A stretch of 64,000 nt of DNA from NCBI GenBank assembly GCA_024734495.1, contig JALMQS010000137.1:905600-969599 (forward strand). The letters run 5' to 3'. The translations under genes and the position numbers were made by a program. Below are positions 1-12,660 of this stretch, piece after piece (positions within the stretch are counted from its first letter, which is position 1; the number at the start of each line of letters is the position of its first letter). This DNA is from Forficula auricularia (taxonomy: Eukaryota; Arthropoda; Insecta; Dermaptera; Forficulidae). The notes beneath the pieces are model-generated. The model ran no database searches. It was not told the origin of the DNA and saw only the letters and a list, made by a program, of their open reading frames with translations.

Positions 1-214
1 AAAACAATTATTATTTCAAAAAATATAATTTTTCGATGTTTACTTATTAAATCTTTTTTTGTAGACCGAAATTCCATGGTTTAGCCCAATTTTTTTAATC
101 AAAATAGTTTAGGCCTTTTTTGAGATATTTTGATAAAAAGAAGGAAAAAAAAACACTTTTTACTTTTTTCATGCACGATTACAATACTTGAGCATACCAT
201 GTATGGTAAAGTAA
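1..214 (+). repeat. dispersed repeat family A (3' part)
   Basis: Ends CATGCACGATTACAATACTTG then a TATGGTAAAGTA tail. The same text is at 56213-56938 and 58868-59637, and inverted at 3770-4495. The left part lies outside the window. Confidence 0.75.
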
Positions 215-1235
215 TAATATTAAATTAAAAATTATCATATTATGTAGTTAACGTCCAATTTAAGTTTAACACACCTATCATTAAATATTTAACATTAATC
301 ATGTTTCTAATATCTAATAAATATTTGAGATATATATACAATGAAAAAAAAACTTAAAAATTGATAATGGTTTAATCTCAATTTATGGGTATATTAAATA
401 AATTTAATTGTCCCTTATTTCCATTAGGACGCAATGTAAATTGAGAAATAAACATAAAAATTCATCGTTGGGGTTTTGAGATAAAAGAGCCCTTAGGTTG
501 CAGTTTAAAGAAAATAATCATAAATACTGTGGAAGTGGAAAAATTATTACAAAAAATACACTTTTAAGTATTTATCCATTTAAAAAATAAATTGTTAATA
601 CTTTCGAAATTTGAGAAATTTTTATGTCCGTATTATATTCGAAAAATGTATAAAAATTTTATTGATTGCTATAAAATTACAAAAAGTCCATATTTTCCGA
701 ATGATAATATCAAAAGGGAAGTTGACTTCCGCAGGAGGGTGATTAATGTTCGAATTTATAATTTAAGATCCTGTCAAAGGAATTTCCTTGAAAATTAAAG
801 AGATAATTTTGCCCTCACTTCAGGATCTGAGAAAATAAATGAAAGAATAAACATCTCTCAGGTGAATGCGCTCTTCCCTTGAAAGGAATTAATTAAATTC
901 ACTTTTGTACTTCTGTAAAAAAATATCCATTCTCTCTCAAAATTATTTGCCCTCTTTAATAAATATTTAACTGATTGTCAAATTTATAAACAATACCCTG
1001 TTAGCACACTTGGTCTAGAAGAGTTTATCTAGATACTGCGGAGATTTTTTAGACATCTTAAATAATAAATAAATAAATATATAAATAAATAAATAAATAA
1101 ATTATTTATTTATTATTTATTTAAGAAATCTTAAAGACAATAAGAGCTGAATAATGAGTGTACTATCTGAGTATTATTTGCAACATTGTAGAATTTGAGA
1201 TATAATACATTAAAACTTTTTTAAAATATTAATAA
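215..1235. other. AT-rich DNA, no gene seen
   Basis: Unique-looking AT-rich sequence; the 68-codon frame at 592-798 has no protein-like features. Confidence 0.5.
1062..1124. repeat. AAAT/ATTT microsatellite
   Basis: Runs of AAAT followed by TTAT/ATTT make a small inverted simple repeat. Confidence 0.85.
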
Positions 1236-1923
1236 CTAGCTGAAAGGCCCGCCTTCGGCGGCCTTCTTGCTAGCCAGGGGACACGCCCCTGGACCTAGGA
1301 CTCCCACCCCCGTACCACCCCACTACGCCTCTGGACCTTCACCTGAAGCCGCCACTCCACCAACTCTGCACCACCACCCCGTGCCCTTCACCCCCCGCCT
1401 AGCCCCTGGACCCTGGACCCACACCCCATTAGAGGCCCACAGATTATGTATACAAAATTTGGTTGAGTTTGCTCCAAGGACAAGAATTTATATTTTTCAC
1501 CCTCCCCTTTTTTGGGTGGTTTTTTGGGGGAATTTTTTTAAACAAAAGTTGTCAAAAATATCATCCCCTACAACTTTGCTTGTAATAAAATTTTCCGTAT
1601 GGTTAATAGATTAGGAGTTATTTAATAATTTTCATTCGTGCGCACCTCCAAACCCCCTTTTGTGGTCAAAATATTAAAACGTTATATAGCTATAAACGTA
1701 AGTTAGAAGACATCTGATGCAAATATGAAATTTCATAATAATCCCTTCAGTCGTTTTTACGTGAATCATGAGAAACTTTTCGCGGAAACCACGGAAACAG
1801 ACATACAGACAGGAATTTTGTTGAGGGTGTTTTCGTTCATAACTTTGCTTGAAAAGTCTGCAACCAAAATTTGGCATGATTTGGAGCAATGTACAGACAA
1901 AACCTTAATTTTATATATATAGA
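1236..1923 (-). mobile_element. non-autonomous Helitron
   Basis: On the minus strand it begins A|TCTATATATATAAAATTAAG and ends with a GC hairpin (GGCCGCCGAAGGCGGGCC) shortly before CTAG|T. Length 688 bp. The plus-strand Pro/His-rich open frame here is not a gene. Confidence 0.7.
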
Positions 1924-2044
1924 TATTCAATTTTATAATTCATACTTTTAAATAATTCTAATGCAGAGATCTCCAAACTTGTTATATAGCGTAACCCTAT
2001 AATATACAATTTTTCAAAAATATAGAGTTTTACATAAGTATCTT

Positions 2045-2240
2045 ATTTTTCTAAAAATTTACTAACAGGTTAATTATTAAAATAATTCAGAGTTTAATTC
2101 TACATATTATTAATTATTTTATTTAAGGAAAAAAGAAATATTGACCATCTAACGGGAATTGAACCGGTAACCAATGATCTCTTCAGTATATGTAGAGCCC
2201 ACAAGACACAAGCCCGTATACAAATGCGCCATGGAACCTC
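2045..2240 (-). repeat. tRNA-derived SINE, family 1
   Basis: The minus strand has B box GGTTCAATTCC, then a TTTTTTCC and TATGTAGAATTAA tail shared with copies at 25381 and 41475. The tRNA part is diverged. Confidence 0.6.
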
Positions 2241-2570
2241 TCGCTCTAATCAGCCCAGAGACAGAATGTTATTTCTCTCTTTAATGCTCTTTTCTATTTT
2301 GAATTATTATTATTTTTATTTAAAATATTAAATCAAAAGGAAATAGATGTCCTAACGGTCTAATATCAATTTAAATGAAATTTTGAAAAACGATGTATGC
2401 ATTTCATTCTTTAACGTTCTTTTCTATTATTAATTAAAATATTAAATCAAAAGCTCCTGGAAATGGAGAGCTTAATGGTCTAATGTCAATTTAAATGGTA
2501 TTTCGAAATACGACCTATTCACAAGCTGAATCTAATAACAAAAACTAAATATGCATATTCTAATGGCCCC

Positions 2571-2890
2571 TCTACACTATGGGACAGCATGGGCCACTGA
2601 TGATGGCAATGATGGCCACAATTAAAACTAGTTGGCTTGCATGAAGCATCCACACAGTGGTCCAATAGATGGGCCAATGTCGATGGAAATGTGGAAACGC
2701 CACCTAGCCAGTGCGCACTTTCGTTGCAACTTGGTCCTCTTTAATGTGGGGAAAAAACCGCTCTGAAAGCCAATGTTAGTCAGCGCCATTTCCATCCTCA
2801 ACCACTATCGGCCACTACAACCCGATTCCCCTCTACACAATGTTGATGGCTTGAATTGGCCTACGTTGGCTCATAGTGTAGAATATGTAC
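2571..2890. repeat. possible DNA-transposon fragment with CCTCTACACTATG end
   Basis: GGCCCCTCTACACTATGGG near the left and GGCTCATAGTGTAG near the right are imperfect inverted repeats. A related end, GGTGTAGAGGGACC, lies at about 4545-4560, so a longer interrupted element (2571-4560) is also possible. Confidence 0.35.
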
Positions 2891-3120
2891 GTGAGCTACT
2901 TTCGAAGTTAAAATCATCCTGTAAGCTAATTGTTACAAAAAAAAATTGCTTATTGCTTATACAACCTTATTTATACAATTTTATTTATATGTAAAACCAA
3001 AAAAGGCGACGAAATCTTTAAAAATATTTAAAATTATATAGATATATTCGGTTAGGTATATTAAAAAATAAAAAAATAAAGAAATAATAGATTATTATAT
3101 ATAAAATTTTAATCAAAGTA

Positions 3121-3422
3121 CAGTAAGTATTCGAATTACTCGATTAATTGGTTCCGAAAGTATTCGTATAAGTCGAAAAATCGCGTATGTCGGGGAAAGC
3201 GCAAAATTTAGCATTTTTGTCAAAAAAAATACGTTTTAATTTCAAATGATAGGTGAAAGTAAAATAAATTTATATATATATATATAGTATATACACTCAA
3301 GAAAATATTGTTAATTGCACATAACTGAGTTACCCCCCCACCACACTACCACGCCTCTCCTTATGTAAACTAAAGAACTAAAATTAACTTTTTTTTTAAT
3401 CGCGTAAGTCGAGGACTGACTG
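3121..3422. mobile_element. pogo-like MITE (second type)
   Basis: TA|CAGTAAGTATTCGAATTACT on the left and CGTAAGTCGAGGACTGACTG|TA on the right; AT-rich inside. Confidence 0.6.
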
Positions 3423-3769
3423 TAAACAAAAATACAATAATTTTAACAATAATTTTTAAGTCTATAACAAATTTTTAATATTTAAAATGTGAATTTTATA
3501 ATAAATTTAATAATTTGAAAAGTCTGAAAGGCTTAATAAGAAACTAGATACTTGCTTTCCTAAGATGTCGTGCTGATATTGCGCTCTTTTGAATTAATAT
3601 TTGAAAAAATTTCTATTTAATAATTAAATAATTTTAAAAATTCCCTTATAAAACAATGAAAACTAGAAAAATTAAAAAAAAAGTAGTTTTAATATATTTA
3701 TTTTTATGTAAGTATTTTAGAATAAACATTCCTTATTAAATAATTTTTTTAATTTTTACTTTCAACTTT

Positions 3770-4495
3770 TTTACTTTACCAAACAGGGTATGGTCAAGTA
3801 TTGTAATCGTGCATGAAAAAAGTGGTTTTTTTTCCTGCTTTTTTTCGAAATATCTCAAAAAATTTGATTAAAAAAATTGAGAGAAACCATGGCATTTCGC
3901 TCTACAAAAAAGCTCTAATAAGTGAACATCGAAAAAATTATATTTTTTGAGATAATAATTGTTTTGTCAAAATGTGTTAGTCTGTCTGTGCGGTTGTTTG
4001 GTTGGGTGTCTGTTAGTCTGTGCTTTACCAAATTTTTGTGGACGAGCTAGCTCAAAAACTAGTTTGAATATCGAAACCAAATTTCACACATAGTTTTGGT
4101 CCATTGAGATTAAGAGCTGATTAGGTTTTGGTGCATATCGACACAATTAAGGGGGGTGGAGGGGGGGGGGCTAAAAATTAAAAATCTAGGCCATATGAGC
4201 AAACTCAACCAAATTTTGTATACATAATCAGTGGACCCCCAGAAGTCTAAAAATGCAAAAAATAACCACCCGAAATGGGGGGGGGGGTCAAAAAATGAAA
4301 ATCTTGATCATTTTCCAAACTAAACCAAATTTTCTATACATAATCAGTGGACCCGCAGAAGTCTCAAAATGCAAAAACTAACCCCCCCCCTCCACATGAA
4401 TATAAATAATTTTATTATATATTAAATATAAGTGAGGGGCCAGGTTGTATGCTAAAGTCAAGTGGATGGCCACATTAGAACACGTCAGCTTATTT
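3770..4495 (-). repeat. dispersed repeat family A, inverted copy
   Basis: Contains TTACTTTACCAAACAGGG at its left and AGAACACGTCAGCTTATT at its right, with tandem GTATACATAATCAGTGGACC blocks inside. Outer ends ACTTTACCATACA are short inverted repeats, so a DNA transposon is likely. Confidence 0.72.
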
Positions 4496-4562
4496 TTTTT
4501 TAATATTTATCAAAAATTGTCCCGTGCTACCAAAATTGACCCGCTGGTGTAGAGGGACCATA

Positions 4563-6005
4563 AAACAAAAGTTTCAAACAATGTTTTCCTCAGACCAATT
4601 TATAATCTGTATTGACTTGTCCAGAAGAATCAAATGTGTGTGATGTTCGAATATAATATTACAAGTTAAGAAGAGAATAATATAGTATTATATTATCTAA
4701 AACACAAAAAAAAAAAATGTTTATTTATTATATATTTCGAGAGAAACGAATATAGGCTTCTGGTTATCTGAAAACTTTATTAATGGCTTTCATAAAGAAA
4801 GAAAAGTTTGATTTATCGAAAAGTGAACAAAAAATAGAAGTTCTATAAAGAGTATGCGGGAGCCCATCAAAGTTCTAGCGAGCAGACAGCGAAGCATTTC
4901 AATTAAAGCCATAGAAGCAAAGTTGAGTAAAAACCCCGTTGAACCCCCAACCCGCTTTAACCCACCCTATCATACACCCCTCTAGTCAATCACTAAATTA
5001 ATTTTGTTTCTTAAGAATTTTCAACAAGAATAAGACCAATACTAATTAGAGGAAAAAAGTTACCAATTCGATATATTTATTTATAATTGAAGTTCCAGAA
5101 AAAGTTGAGTTGTGTTATTTTGTTCCGACTTAAGCCTTAAGGGAGGAATCTCCACTATTTGACATTCTGACAAAGTTCAAATGAGGGAACGAACATAAAA
5201 AGAAAATTTAGGAAATCTTGTTAAATCATTTTTATGATTACAATATTTATCAATCAGAACTTAAGATCTAGGGATTTTACCCAATGAGCTGAAATTCGGG
5301 CTATTTCCGAATTACAGAACTAAATACATTTTGGCCTAGCTAGCTTGAAAACTTTTGTTTAAAGATTACAAAAAAATCAGATGTAGCCAATGAGCTGAAA
5401 TTTGGCACACCAGTTATGTTAAGCTGCATCTTTGTGCTAATTTTCAGCTTTATAGTTCAAACCGTTCGCTAACAAAAAATACTGGCCAATTGCGAGGCGG
5501 GATCTCCTCATTTTCATTTGAGCCCATCTTTCAAAATACTTCCGATATCAAATTCGATCTTAGTTTTAGTTTATATGAAGAAAATTGGCGTATTTGTAGA
5601 ATATTTTCATAATTTATGTTCATTTGTTTGGAAATTTCGTTATGTACAAAAACTGTGTAAAAATAAGTACTTTTATCTGGCTCAGTGCGTACTGGATGTT
5701 TTTAGTTAGAATGAAGGATGTAATTATATTTTTTTCTTATTTCCAGTAATTTATTTAATTAAATTATGAATATTAGTTCCAAATTTTTCGAGTGCAGTAC
5801 CTATTCATCAGTGGATACCACTAGCTCACCAATATGCCAATTTCTTCACTTCACACAAATAAAATTAAAGCAGCTTGATATACCGATTTTTGAAAATATT
5901 TCATTTTTTACTTCAATTTTTGGAAATAAAACACTTAACAAATCAAGAGATTAGAATTTAATTGTTATTGAATATAAGCAAAGTCAGTAAATTTTAAAAA
6001 ATCCT
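4563..6005. other. AT-rich DNA, no gene seen
   Basis: Short open frames at 5518-5709 and 5766-5954 have AT-driven composition and no recognisable domain. Confidence 0.5.
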
Positions 6006-6008
6006 CAG

Positions 6009-6207
6009 CTGAGAATTGGAGTGATCCAAGTCCCATATCCTTATTTTATATCTACCATACATATACATTTATTACACTGAGTTTTAGAAGATACACATCT
6101 AAAAACACTAGGGACCAAGTGGACTTGGTTCATTTTGTAAAAAGAAAGACTTGTACATTAAGGATTAAATATTTTTAAAAATGGACTTGGTTCACTCTAA
6201 TTCTCAG
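6009..6207. mobile_element. short MITE-like inverted repeat
   Basis: CTGAGAATTGGAGTGATCCA on the left and TGGTTCACTCTAATTCTCAG on the right are inverted complements; 199 bp, AT-rich interior, superfamily not clear. Confidence 0.55.
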
Positions 6208-6849
6208 CCCACGAAATATTTATTTGTTTTGAGTATATCCTGATTATTGAGTTAAATTTAGATAAACTTGGCAATATTTATATGTTAAAAGCATTTCTGA
6301 CTTATTCTTACAATGAAAGATTATGTATTTTATGTGTCACTGGTTTGTTTAAGTTATATTATTATGAACAGACTTAAAATTCGAAATAGATTTAAGTTAT
6401 GATGAAATAAGTGTGAAATAAATATGATTCCATAAATTTAAAAGTAAAACTGCTTATATAATATGAATTTTTTGAGACATCGGAAATTCACTTTATATTG
6501 ACGGATTATTGTATATGAAATACTGTAATGTATCTAAGAAAAAGAGAAAATGTTTGATGCTATTAAAAATGCAGGGGTGGATAATTATTTAGAATCGCTC
6601 TTGAATTAAATAAATAAATATTACTAATAAACTGATAAAATTCTAAATAAGAAATACTAATAAAATAAAGAAATGAATGAGAAATATCAGCAGAATTGTA
6701 GAAATGAGGCTCAAAATCCGAGTTCGATAATCTGGACGAAATGTTCTTTTTGTTTTAGTTTTTTATTTTTCAAATGCATATTTATTTAATTATTGATAAT
6801 TAGCTCAAAATAAAATATATTAATAAATTGGGGGAGGAGGGGGGAGGGG

Positions 6850-7115
6850 GGGGTCAGGTTAGCCGAGTGGTAATAGAGCAAGCCTTCTAATCAAGCTATC
6901 GCGGGTTCAGCCCCGACTCACTACAAATATTTGATCGGCTATAATCAGATTCCTACACCAATTTACACACACGTCCACAGACACACACGAACACGGGCTA
7001 TAGTTTCTGAAGAGGAAATGAATAACAAACGCATTTAAAAAACAAAACAAACTATTTTGTGTAACGATTTGAAATCCCAATGAACATAGGGAACACCAAC
7101 ACCACAATCTCTACT
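6850..7115 (+). repeat. tRNA-derived SINE, family 2
   Basis: A box TAGCCGAGTGGT and B box GGGTTCAGCCCC are spaced as in a tRNA. The tail ends CCACAATCTCTACTAATT, whose complement is at about 11214-11237. The phrase ACCAATTTACACACA also recurs near 11560. Confidence 0.65.
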
Positions 7116-8086
7116 AATTATGAACATAGAGAAAATATTCTGTTGTTTGTAAAATTTCTAAACTCTCTATATAAACTAAATCTAACTTAAACAACAAAAT
7201 GACAATACTTTACCCATGCTTCGCATTGGAAAGTGAGAAGAAAAAGCCAATCTTTTAAAATAGCTTAAGTAAAGTAGAAACAAATAATTTAAAGAGCTGA
7301 AAACCCATTCTTTACTTTGGTTTCAAGTTTCTTCTTTACTTCATTCAAGGTTTATCTGAAAATGTTCCTGACCTTCTTTTACAATTTTGTAAATTGTTGC
7401 CCAACAAGGAAACCAAAATCCTGGTGCAAATCCTGTGGTTTGATGGAGCTTTATTTAAGTTGTCTCGAGCTGTAAATCGTCTTCATTGTATCTAGCGGAC
7501 TCACAAGAGAATCCCCATTAAGTAGTGAACGTAAACTTAACCAGCCGGGTGACAGTTAGGGGTGGCCTTTTGTCTAATGGTGTCTTGAGAATAATATAAT
7601 AATATTAAACCCTTTCAACTCTCTATCTAGTTATAAGCCACTATATACATAAAACAATTTCTTTATATAAATGCCTTTAATCAATTTAAAGGCAATAGCA
7701 ATTTTTGTTTTTAATATCATAAAAAGTTAGATGATCTTTTAAAACTTAATTATGTGTTTTAAGTAAAAAGTTGAACGTTCTTAGTTAATATAATATTACT
7801 TATAATAAAAAACTTCTAAAAGGTAAAATTTCATTTAAATTGCCATCAAATATTTAATAATTTTATTAATCAAGTTAGGAGAGCTTGGGAAATCATAGAA
7901 AACTTTTCGTTCACATGTACCTTACGATCTTATTAAAAAATTCAACATGATGATAAGTAATTCAGCAGGTGATATGCGCTAGTTTCATTTTAAAAAAATA
8001 CATATTTTTAATTTTATTTCATTAAACATCACATACTACGAAAGGGCATTTGTGCCTGTGTCTGTTTATTTATATGTATATATATG
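7116..8086. other. AT-rich DNA, no feature seen
   Basis: No inverted ends, tandem repeats or coding frames recognised. Confidence 0.45.
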
Positions 8087-8510
8087 TTGCAGCAAAAACC
8101 CATTTTTTAGTAAGAAAGGGTTATTACTTGTTAAAACGCATTTCACTGAATACCTTCGTGTCAATTAGAGTTTACGGATGAAGGTTGAGTTTGGTTCAAA
8201 GGTCTAGAATCCTCATTTTTGATCTTCCGCCTCATTTTGTATGTTTATTTTCAAAAAATTTTAAACGAAAATGTCAAAAATTAGATCTTCTACAACTTTG
8301 CTTATAATTTATGACATTTTCGTTTACAAAATTTTGAAAATAAAGACCCAAAATGAGGCGGAAGGTAAAAAATGAGGATTCTAGACCTTTGAACCAAACT
8401 TATTCAACATCAGTAAACTCGAGTTGACACAAAGGTATTCAGTGAAACGTGTTTTAACCAGTAAGAACCCGTTCTTACTAAAACGGTTTTTTACTGCAAC
8501 ATATATATAT
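8087..8510. mobile_element. near-perfect 0.42-kb palindrome (GTTGCAG foldback)
   Basis: Arms of about 200 bp are inverted complements from ATATATGTTGCAG to CTGCAACATATAT, with an AT-rich centre. A second copy is at 40702-41136. No coding frame. Confidence 0.8.
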
Positions 8511-8519
8511 CCCTCCTCC

Positions 8520-8960
8520 CAGGCTTGTCTGTACGTCCGTCCTCCTAGAAATAATCAATCAAATAACTTTTAAACTGTTGATTCTACGACAAATTCCATT
8601 AGAAGCAAAATTGTAGAGGATATCATTTTTGACATTTTCGTTTAAAATTTTTTTGAAAATAACTCCCTAAAATAGGGGGAGGGTCAAAAAATGAAAATGT
8701 TTGCCCTTGGAGCAAACTCAACCGAAATATTGTATACCTACATAATCTGTGGGCCACTAGAAAGCTAGAAATCCAAAAACTAACCACCCAAAATGGGAGG
8801 AGGGTTAAAAAATGAAAATTCTTGCCCTTGGACCAAACTCTGGAGGAGGGCAGAGGGTTTAGGGCGTGCGTTAGGGGGTCCAGGGGGACAGAGGAGGGGG
8901 TCCAGGGGACGAAACCCCTTGACTATCAAAAGACCAGTCGAAGGCGGGCGTCGGAGCTAG
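8520..8960 (+). mobile_element. Helitron-like 3' part
   Basis: Ends in GTCGAAGGCGGGCGTCGGAG then CTAG|T, like the 1.2-kb element read from the other side. The 5' border is not found. It contains the AAAATGAAAATT / TGCCCTTGGAGC text shared with several repeats here. Confidence 0.5.
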
Positions 8961-10065
8961 TTAGAGAAATGAAAAGGTTGGTTGAATGCTATTTATTTTA
9001 TTTTTTTTTCATTAAAATAGTCTTGGTAAATTAGTTTTAAAGTTCATGAGAAGAACATTAGTAATATTAGGTACACGTGGTAGGAATTTATGAGGAGAAA
9101 ATAACAACTTGAATAAAAAAAATAAAATATTAATATTAAATTGGAAACGATTTCATTGTAATATCAACATTTGCGAATCCATATTGAAAGAGTTCAATTG
9201 ATATCAGTCAAATACAATTAATAATTCAAAAATCCTTTTTTTTTTACTTGAATTCACTTGATAATTCTATCTGGATGAATAACCATTTGGATTCATTTGT
9301 ATCCCGTTTGAGTAGATTGAAATATATGAAATACATAAAGTGTTCATTCGACTGACTTCGTAAGCGAATATTCCGCTTGATTAAATAAAGAAGAAAATTA
9401 TTATTGACTTTTATAAGCCAAATAAAAATACAACTTTTTTCCTTATTTTATTTTAAATTAGTATGCTTTTAAAAGTTTGTTATTGTTGTGGAATAAATCA
9501 CTTTTGAAAAAGAAACGCTTTTTTTATGATGTCTCAATTATTGGGAGTAGAAGCGATTTTCAGCTCCATAGGAAAAAATTATTCGTGAACAGTAAACTCT
9601 TGATTAACATGGTTAATTATTTCAAAAACCTAGTAGTGTTAACGAAATTAGTAAAAGAAGCGGCTCATTTGGACTAGAATTCACAGTTGTTTTTAACTTA
9701 GCAGAATTTAAACTTTTGTTAATTCAAATGTGGTCTGTTTAATTTAAACGGTTGACCAAATAGTTGATATTGATCTTTGAAATAAAATTAGAAGCATTGT
9801 AGAAATATATAGAGAAAGTTATTTCGAAAAAACAGAAAGTTTCCAACAAGGGAGGAATTTCCGTTAAAGAACGAATTTTGGAAGCTTATTCTTCATCAGA
9901 TTATTATATTATACATAGAACATATGATAGAAATTACTTCTAACATATGTTATATAAACTTTTTTTAATAATCAATATTTCAAAAAAAGTCAGTGTTATT
10001 GTATATTTACGAAAAGAAACTTTTTTGCAAGCATGGAATTGCTAAGATATTTAAAATAAATTTAT
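8961..10065. other. AT-rich DNA, no feature seen
   Basis: Only chance-length frames; nothing repetitive recognised. Confidence 0.45.
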
Positions 10066-10643
10066 ATTGCAAAGTAATGGAAGGCAGCCCAATAATATAG
10101 TGAAGAAAAAAAATTATTACATTTCCAAATAAGATGTATTTATTGGATTGTCATTCTTCCCCACTCCTTTCCTTTAAAACTAACGTTTCGGAGGATTCTT
10201 CCCTCCTTCTTCAGTGTTTCAAAGGGTCAATGAAGGAAGGAAACAAGTTGCTTCCCTCTTCTCTTCTCTAACAGTGTTTAAAATTTGTCTTTTTTTAATA
10301 GAAGCATTAAATAGAATTTTGTTTACTTAATTTAATTAATATTAGAGAATTTAAAACCTTTAAAAATAAATACTATTAATTAATTAATTAATTTAATTAA
10401 GGAAAAAAATGTTTATTTAATGCTTCTGTTAAGAAAAGAAAAATTTCACACATTGCTAGAGAGAATCTTGTTTGATTCCTTCATTGACACTTTGAATCTC
10501 TGAAAAAGGAGAGAAGAACTGTCCGAAACGTTGATTTTAATGGAAGGGGGGGAGAATTACAGTCCAATAAATACATCTTATTGGAAATGTAATAATTTTT
10601 TTCTTCACTATGTTTCTTGTGGTGCCTTCCATTACTTTGCAAT
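10066..10643. mobile_element. palindromic element with ribozyme-like motifs in both arms
   Basis: Outer words ATTGCAAAGTAATGGAAGGC and its complement; arms also share CCAATAAATACATCTTATT. Motif on the minus strand at 10175-10220 (CTGAAGA, GGAGG/CCTCC, GAAACGTT) and a degraded plus copy at 10493-10538 (CTGAAAA). Confidence 0.7.
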
Positions 10644-11631
10644 TAAAAATTCTACCAGTCTCTCTCCATAGAGAAAATTTCTTCAAATAAATTGCATTGC
10701 AGTGCATTTCGAAATTATATAATATGGCTCAGGATCTAAGCAGAAAAGTGGATCCATACACATAAACAAAGAAAATTTCAAATTGTTTTTTTTTTTTGAT
10801 TCAGTACACCTTGAAACAAAAAGATCTCTAAAAATCACAGTTTCAGATTTTCGCATGAAAGAAAATTTCCATTACTTATATAGGGAATCTTGATTTTTAT
10901 TTGTTGTATAAATAAAAAAGAAAAAACTAAACAAAATTGAAATTTTATTTAAGGGGCCAAACTCGCCGAAAGGGTGGTATCCTTGCCTAACATATGTGTC
11001 GTTTAATATAATAATGGTGTAACTCCATTTTTTTTTTATTTCATTTTTTCGCTTAATGGTATCACATTTAGTCATATCTTGCATTATAAAAGTGAGGCAA
11101 CTCCAAATATTGCATTAAAAGCCCATAGTTTATTACTAGTTTACTCAGGGAAATAAAAGTGCAGAACTAAAACTTCAGAAAAAAAAGTTCAAGTTCATTT
11201 ATTTAATTAGTTTTAATTAGTAGAGATTGTGGTGTTGTTGCAAGGTGAAACATCTTTAATAAAGATAAGAAAGTAAATAAATATTATATGTGTAATATTC
11301 ATTTACTCTTATCTTTAATTAGTTTTAGCTTTATTTTGTAAGGTACAACAAATAAAATCTTGGATTTGTATAAAACAACAAAAAACAAAAAACACTGAAT
11401 AAATACTTGTCTTTATTTTCCTATACATTAATTTGCAACAAGTTCGTTATCTCCGAATTCACTTTCATGGAGTTACACCACTATTATAATAAACGACACA
11501 TATATGAATGAGGAGACCTGGATTCCCAAGTCGGTGGAAAAATTTGACTCTTAAACCAATTTACACACAAAAACCAGAAGTGCCCTCCCTAGCTTAATGA
11601 CTCCCCCCCAGTTTCAGGAAAAGTTCCACAC

Positions 11632-11870
11632 CCTATTTTATTCACTACTAAAGAATTAGAAGAGCTTTTTATTACCTTTTGTTGTAGCTATAAGTCTTGG
11701 CCGTTTTTATTTTATTCACTGCACTAAAGAATTAGAAAAGCTTTTTATTACCTACTGTTGCAGCTATAAAGTTCTGGCCGTTTTTATTTCATTCACTACT
11801 AAAGAATTAGAAAGAGCTTTTATTGAACTTTTCAGGCTGCTGGCTATAAAAGTCTTGGCCGTTTTTAATT
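11632..11870 (+). repeat. tandem repeat, unit about 75 bp, three copies
   Basis: Each unit contains TTTATTCACT, AAGAATTAGAA, and CTTGGCCGTTTTTA; spacing of the TTATTCACT word is 74-76 bp. Confidence 0.75.
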
Positions 11871-11929
11871 TTATTGGCATATACTGGACAATTTTCACCC
11901 CCCCAAGAAATTTCAATGAAGCACTCTTC

Positions 11930-12578
11930 GTCTTAACCCCCACACTGTGGGCACCCTGCATAATCAGTTACATATAGATATAAATAATATTCCCTTAGGA
12001 TCTGACCAAATGGACTTTGTTCCAGAGGCCACCCAAAATATTATATATATATATTTAGGTTGTACAGAAATCTGAATGACTTTTAAAAATTTGAATTCAA
12101 TGAAATTTCAATGACGCACTCTTCGTCATTAACCCCCCACCCCTGCATAAACAGTTACATATAAATATAAATAATATTCCCTTAGGATCTGACCAAATGG
12201 ACTTTGTCCCAGAGGCAAGGGAGGATCCAGGAAGTTTTTATGGGGGGGGGGAGAATGTATATAAGGTTCCCGATGTATATAAGATCTACTTTTTATCTCA
12301 GTGGCGCGATCAATTGCCCAAGCGGGGGTGGAGGCAGGACGCGCCTTCCCCCCCAACACACACATTATTTTAAATTTTAAATTTTTTTACAAATTTCATA
12401 TTTCATATTTTAAGTTCATTAAAATAAAAAAATTGTTATAAATTTTGATTGGATTTGGCCGCCATTTTTTGGCCTCTACGTGCGACGCACGTGTTGCACT
12501 CCCACCAGGCACGGGCCTGTATGGAGGTAGCGATCGCCCCCTCCGCCCCCCTGGATCCGCCCTTGCCCAGAGGCCATC

Positions 12579-12615
<37 letters not shown>

Positions 12616-12660
12616 GGTTGTACAGGAATCTGAATGAATTTTAAGAATTTGAATTCAATA
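11930..12660 (+). repeat. tandem duplication of about 190 bp, second copy carries a MITE
   Basis: CTTAGGATCTGACCAAATGG and TTAGGTTGTACAG recur in both copies. A (TA)n microsatellite near 12040 and 12580-12612 has expanded in the second copy. Confidence 0.75.
12216..12565. mobile_element. hAT MITE inside the second copy of a tandem duplication
   Basis: Ends CAAGGGAGGATCCAGG / CCTGGATCCGCCCTTG with a perfect 8-bp duplication cccagagg. The first copy of the host duplication (about 11930-12080) has the uninterrupted site at about 12024, so the insertion happened after the duplication. GC-rich inside; the minus-strand open frame here is not a gene. Confidence 0.85.

Noticed and set aside
1267..1614. 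115-codon plus-strand frame rich in Pro, His and Thr
   Set aside because: Lies entirely inside a non-autonomous Helitron; composition reflects C-rich repeat DNA.
12129..12581. Two minus-strand frames of 78 and 61 codons
   Set aside because: Inside the hAT MITE 12216-12565 and its flanks.
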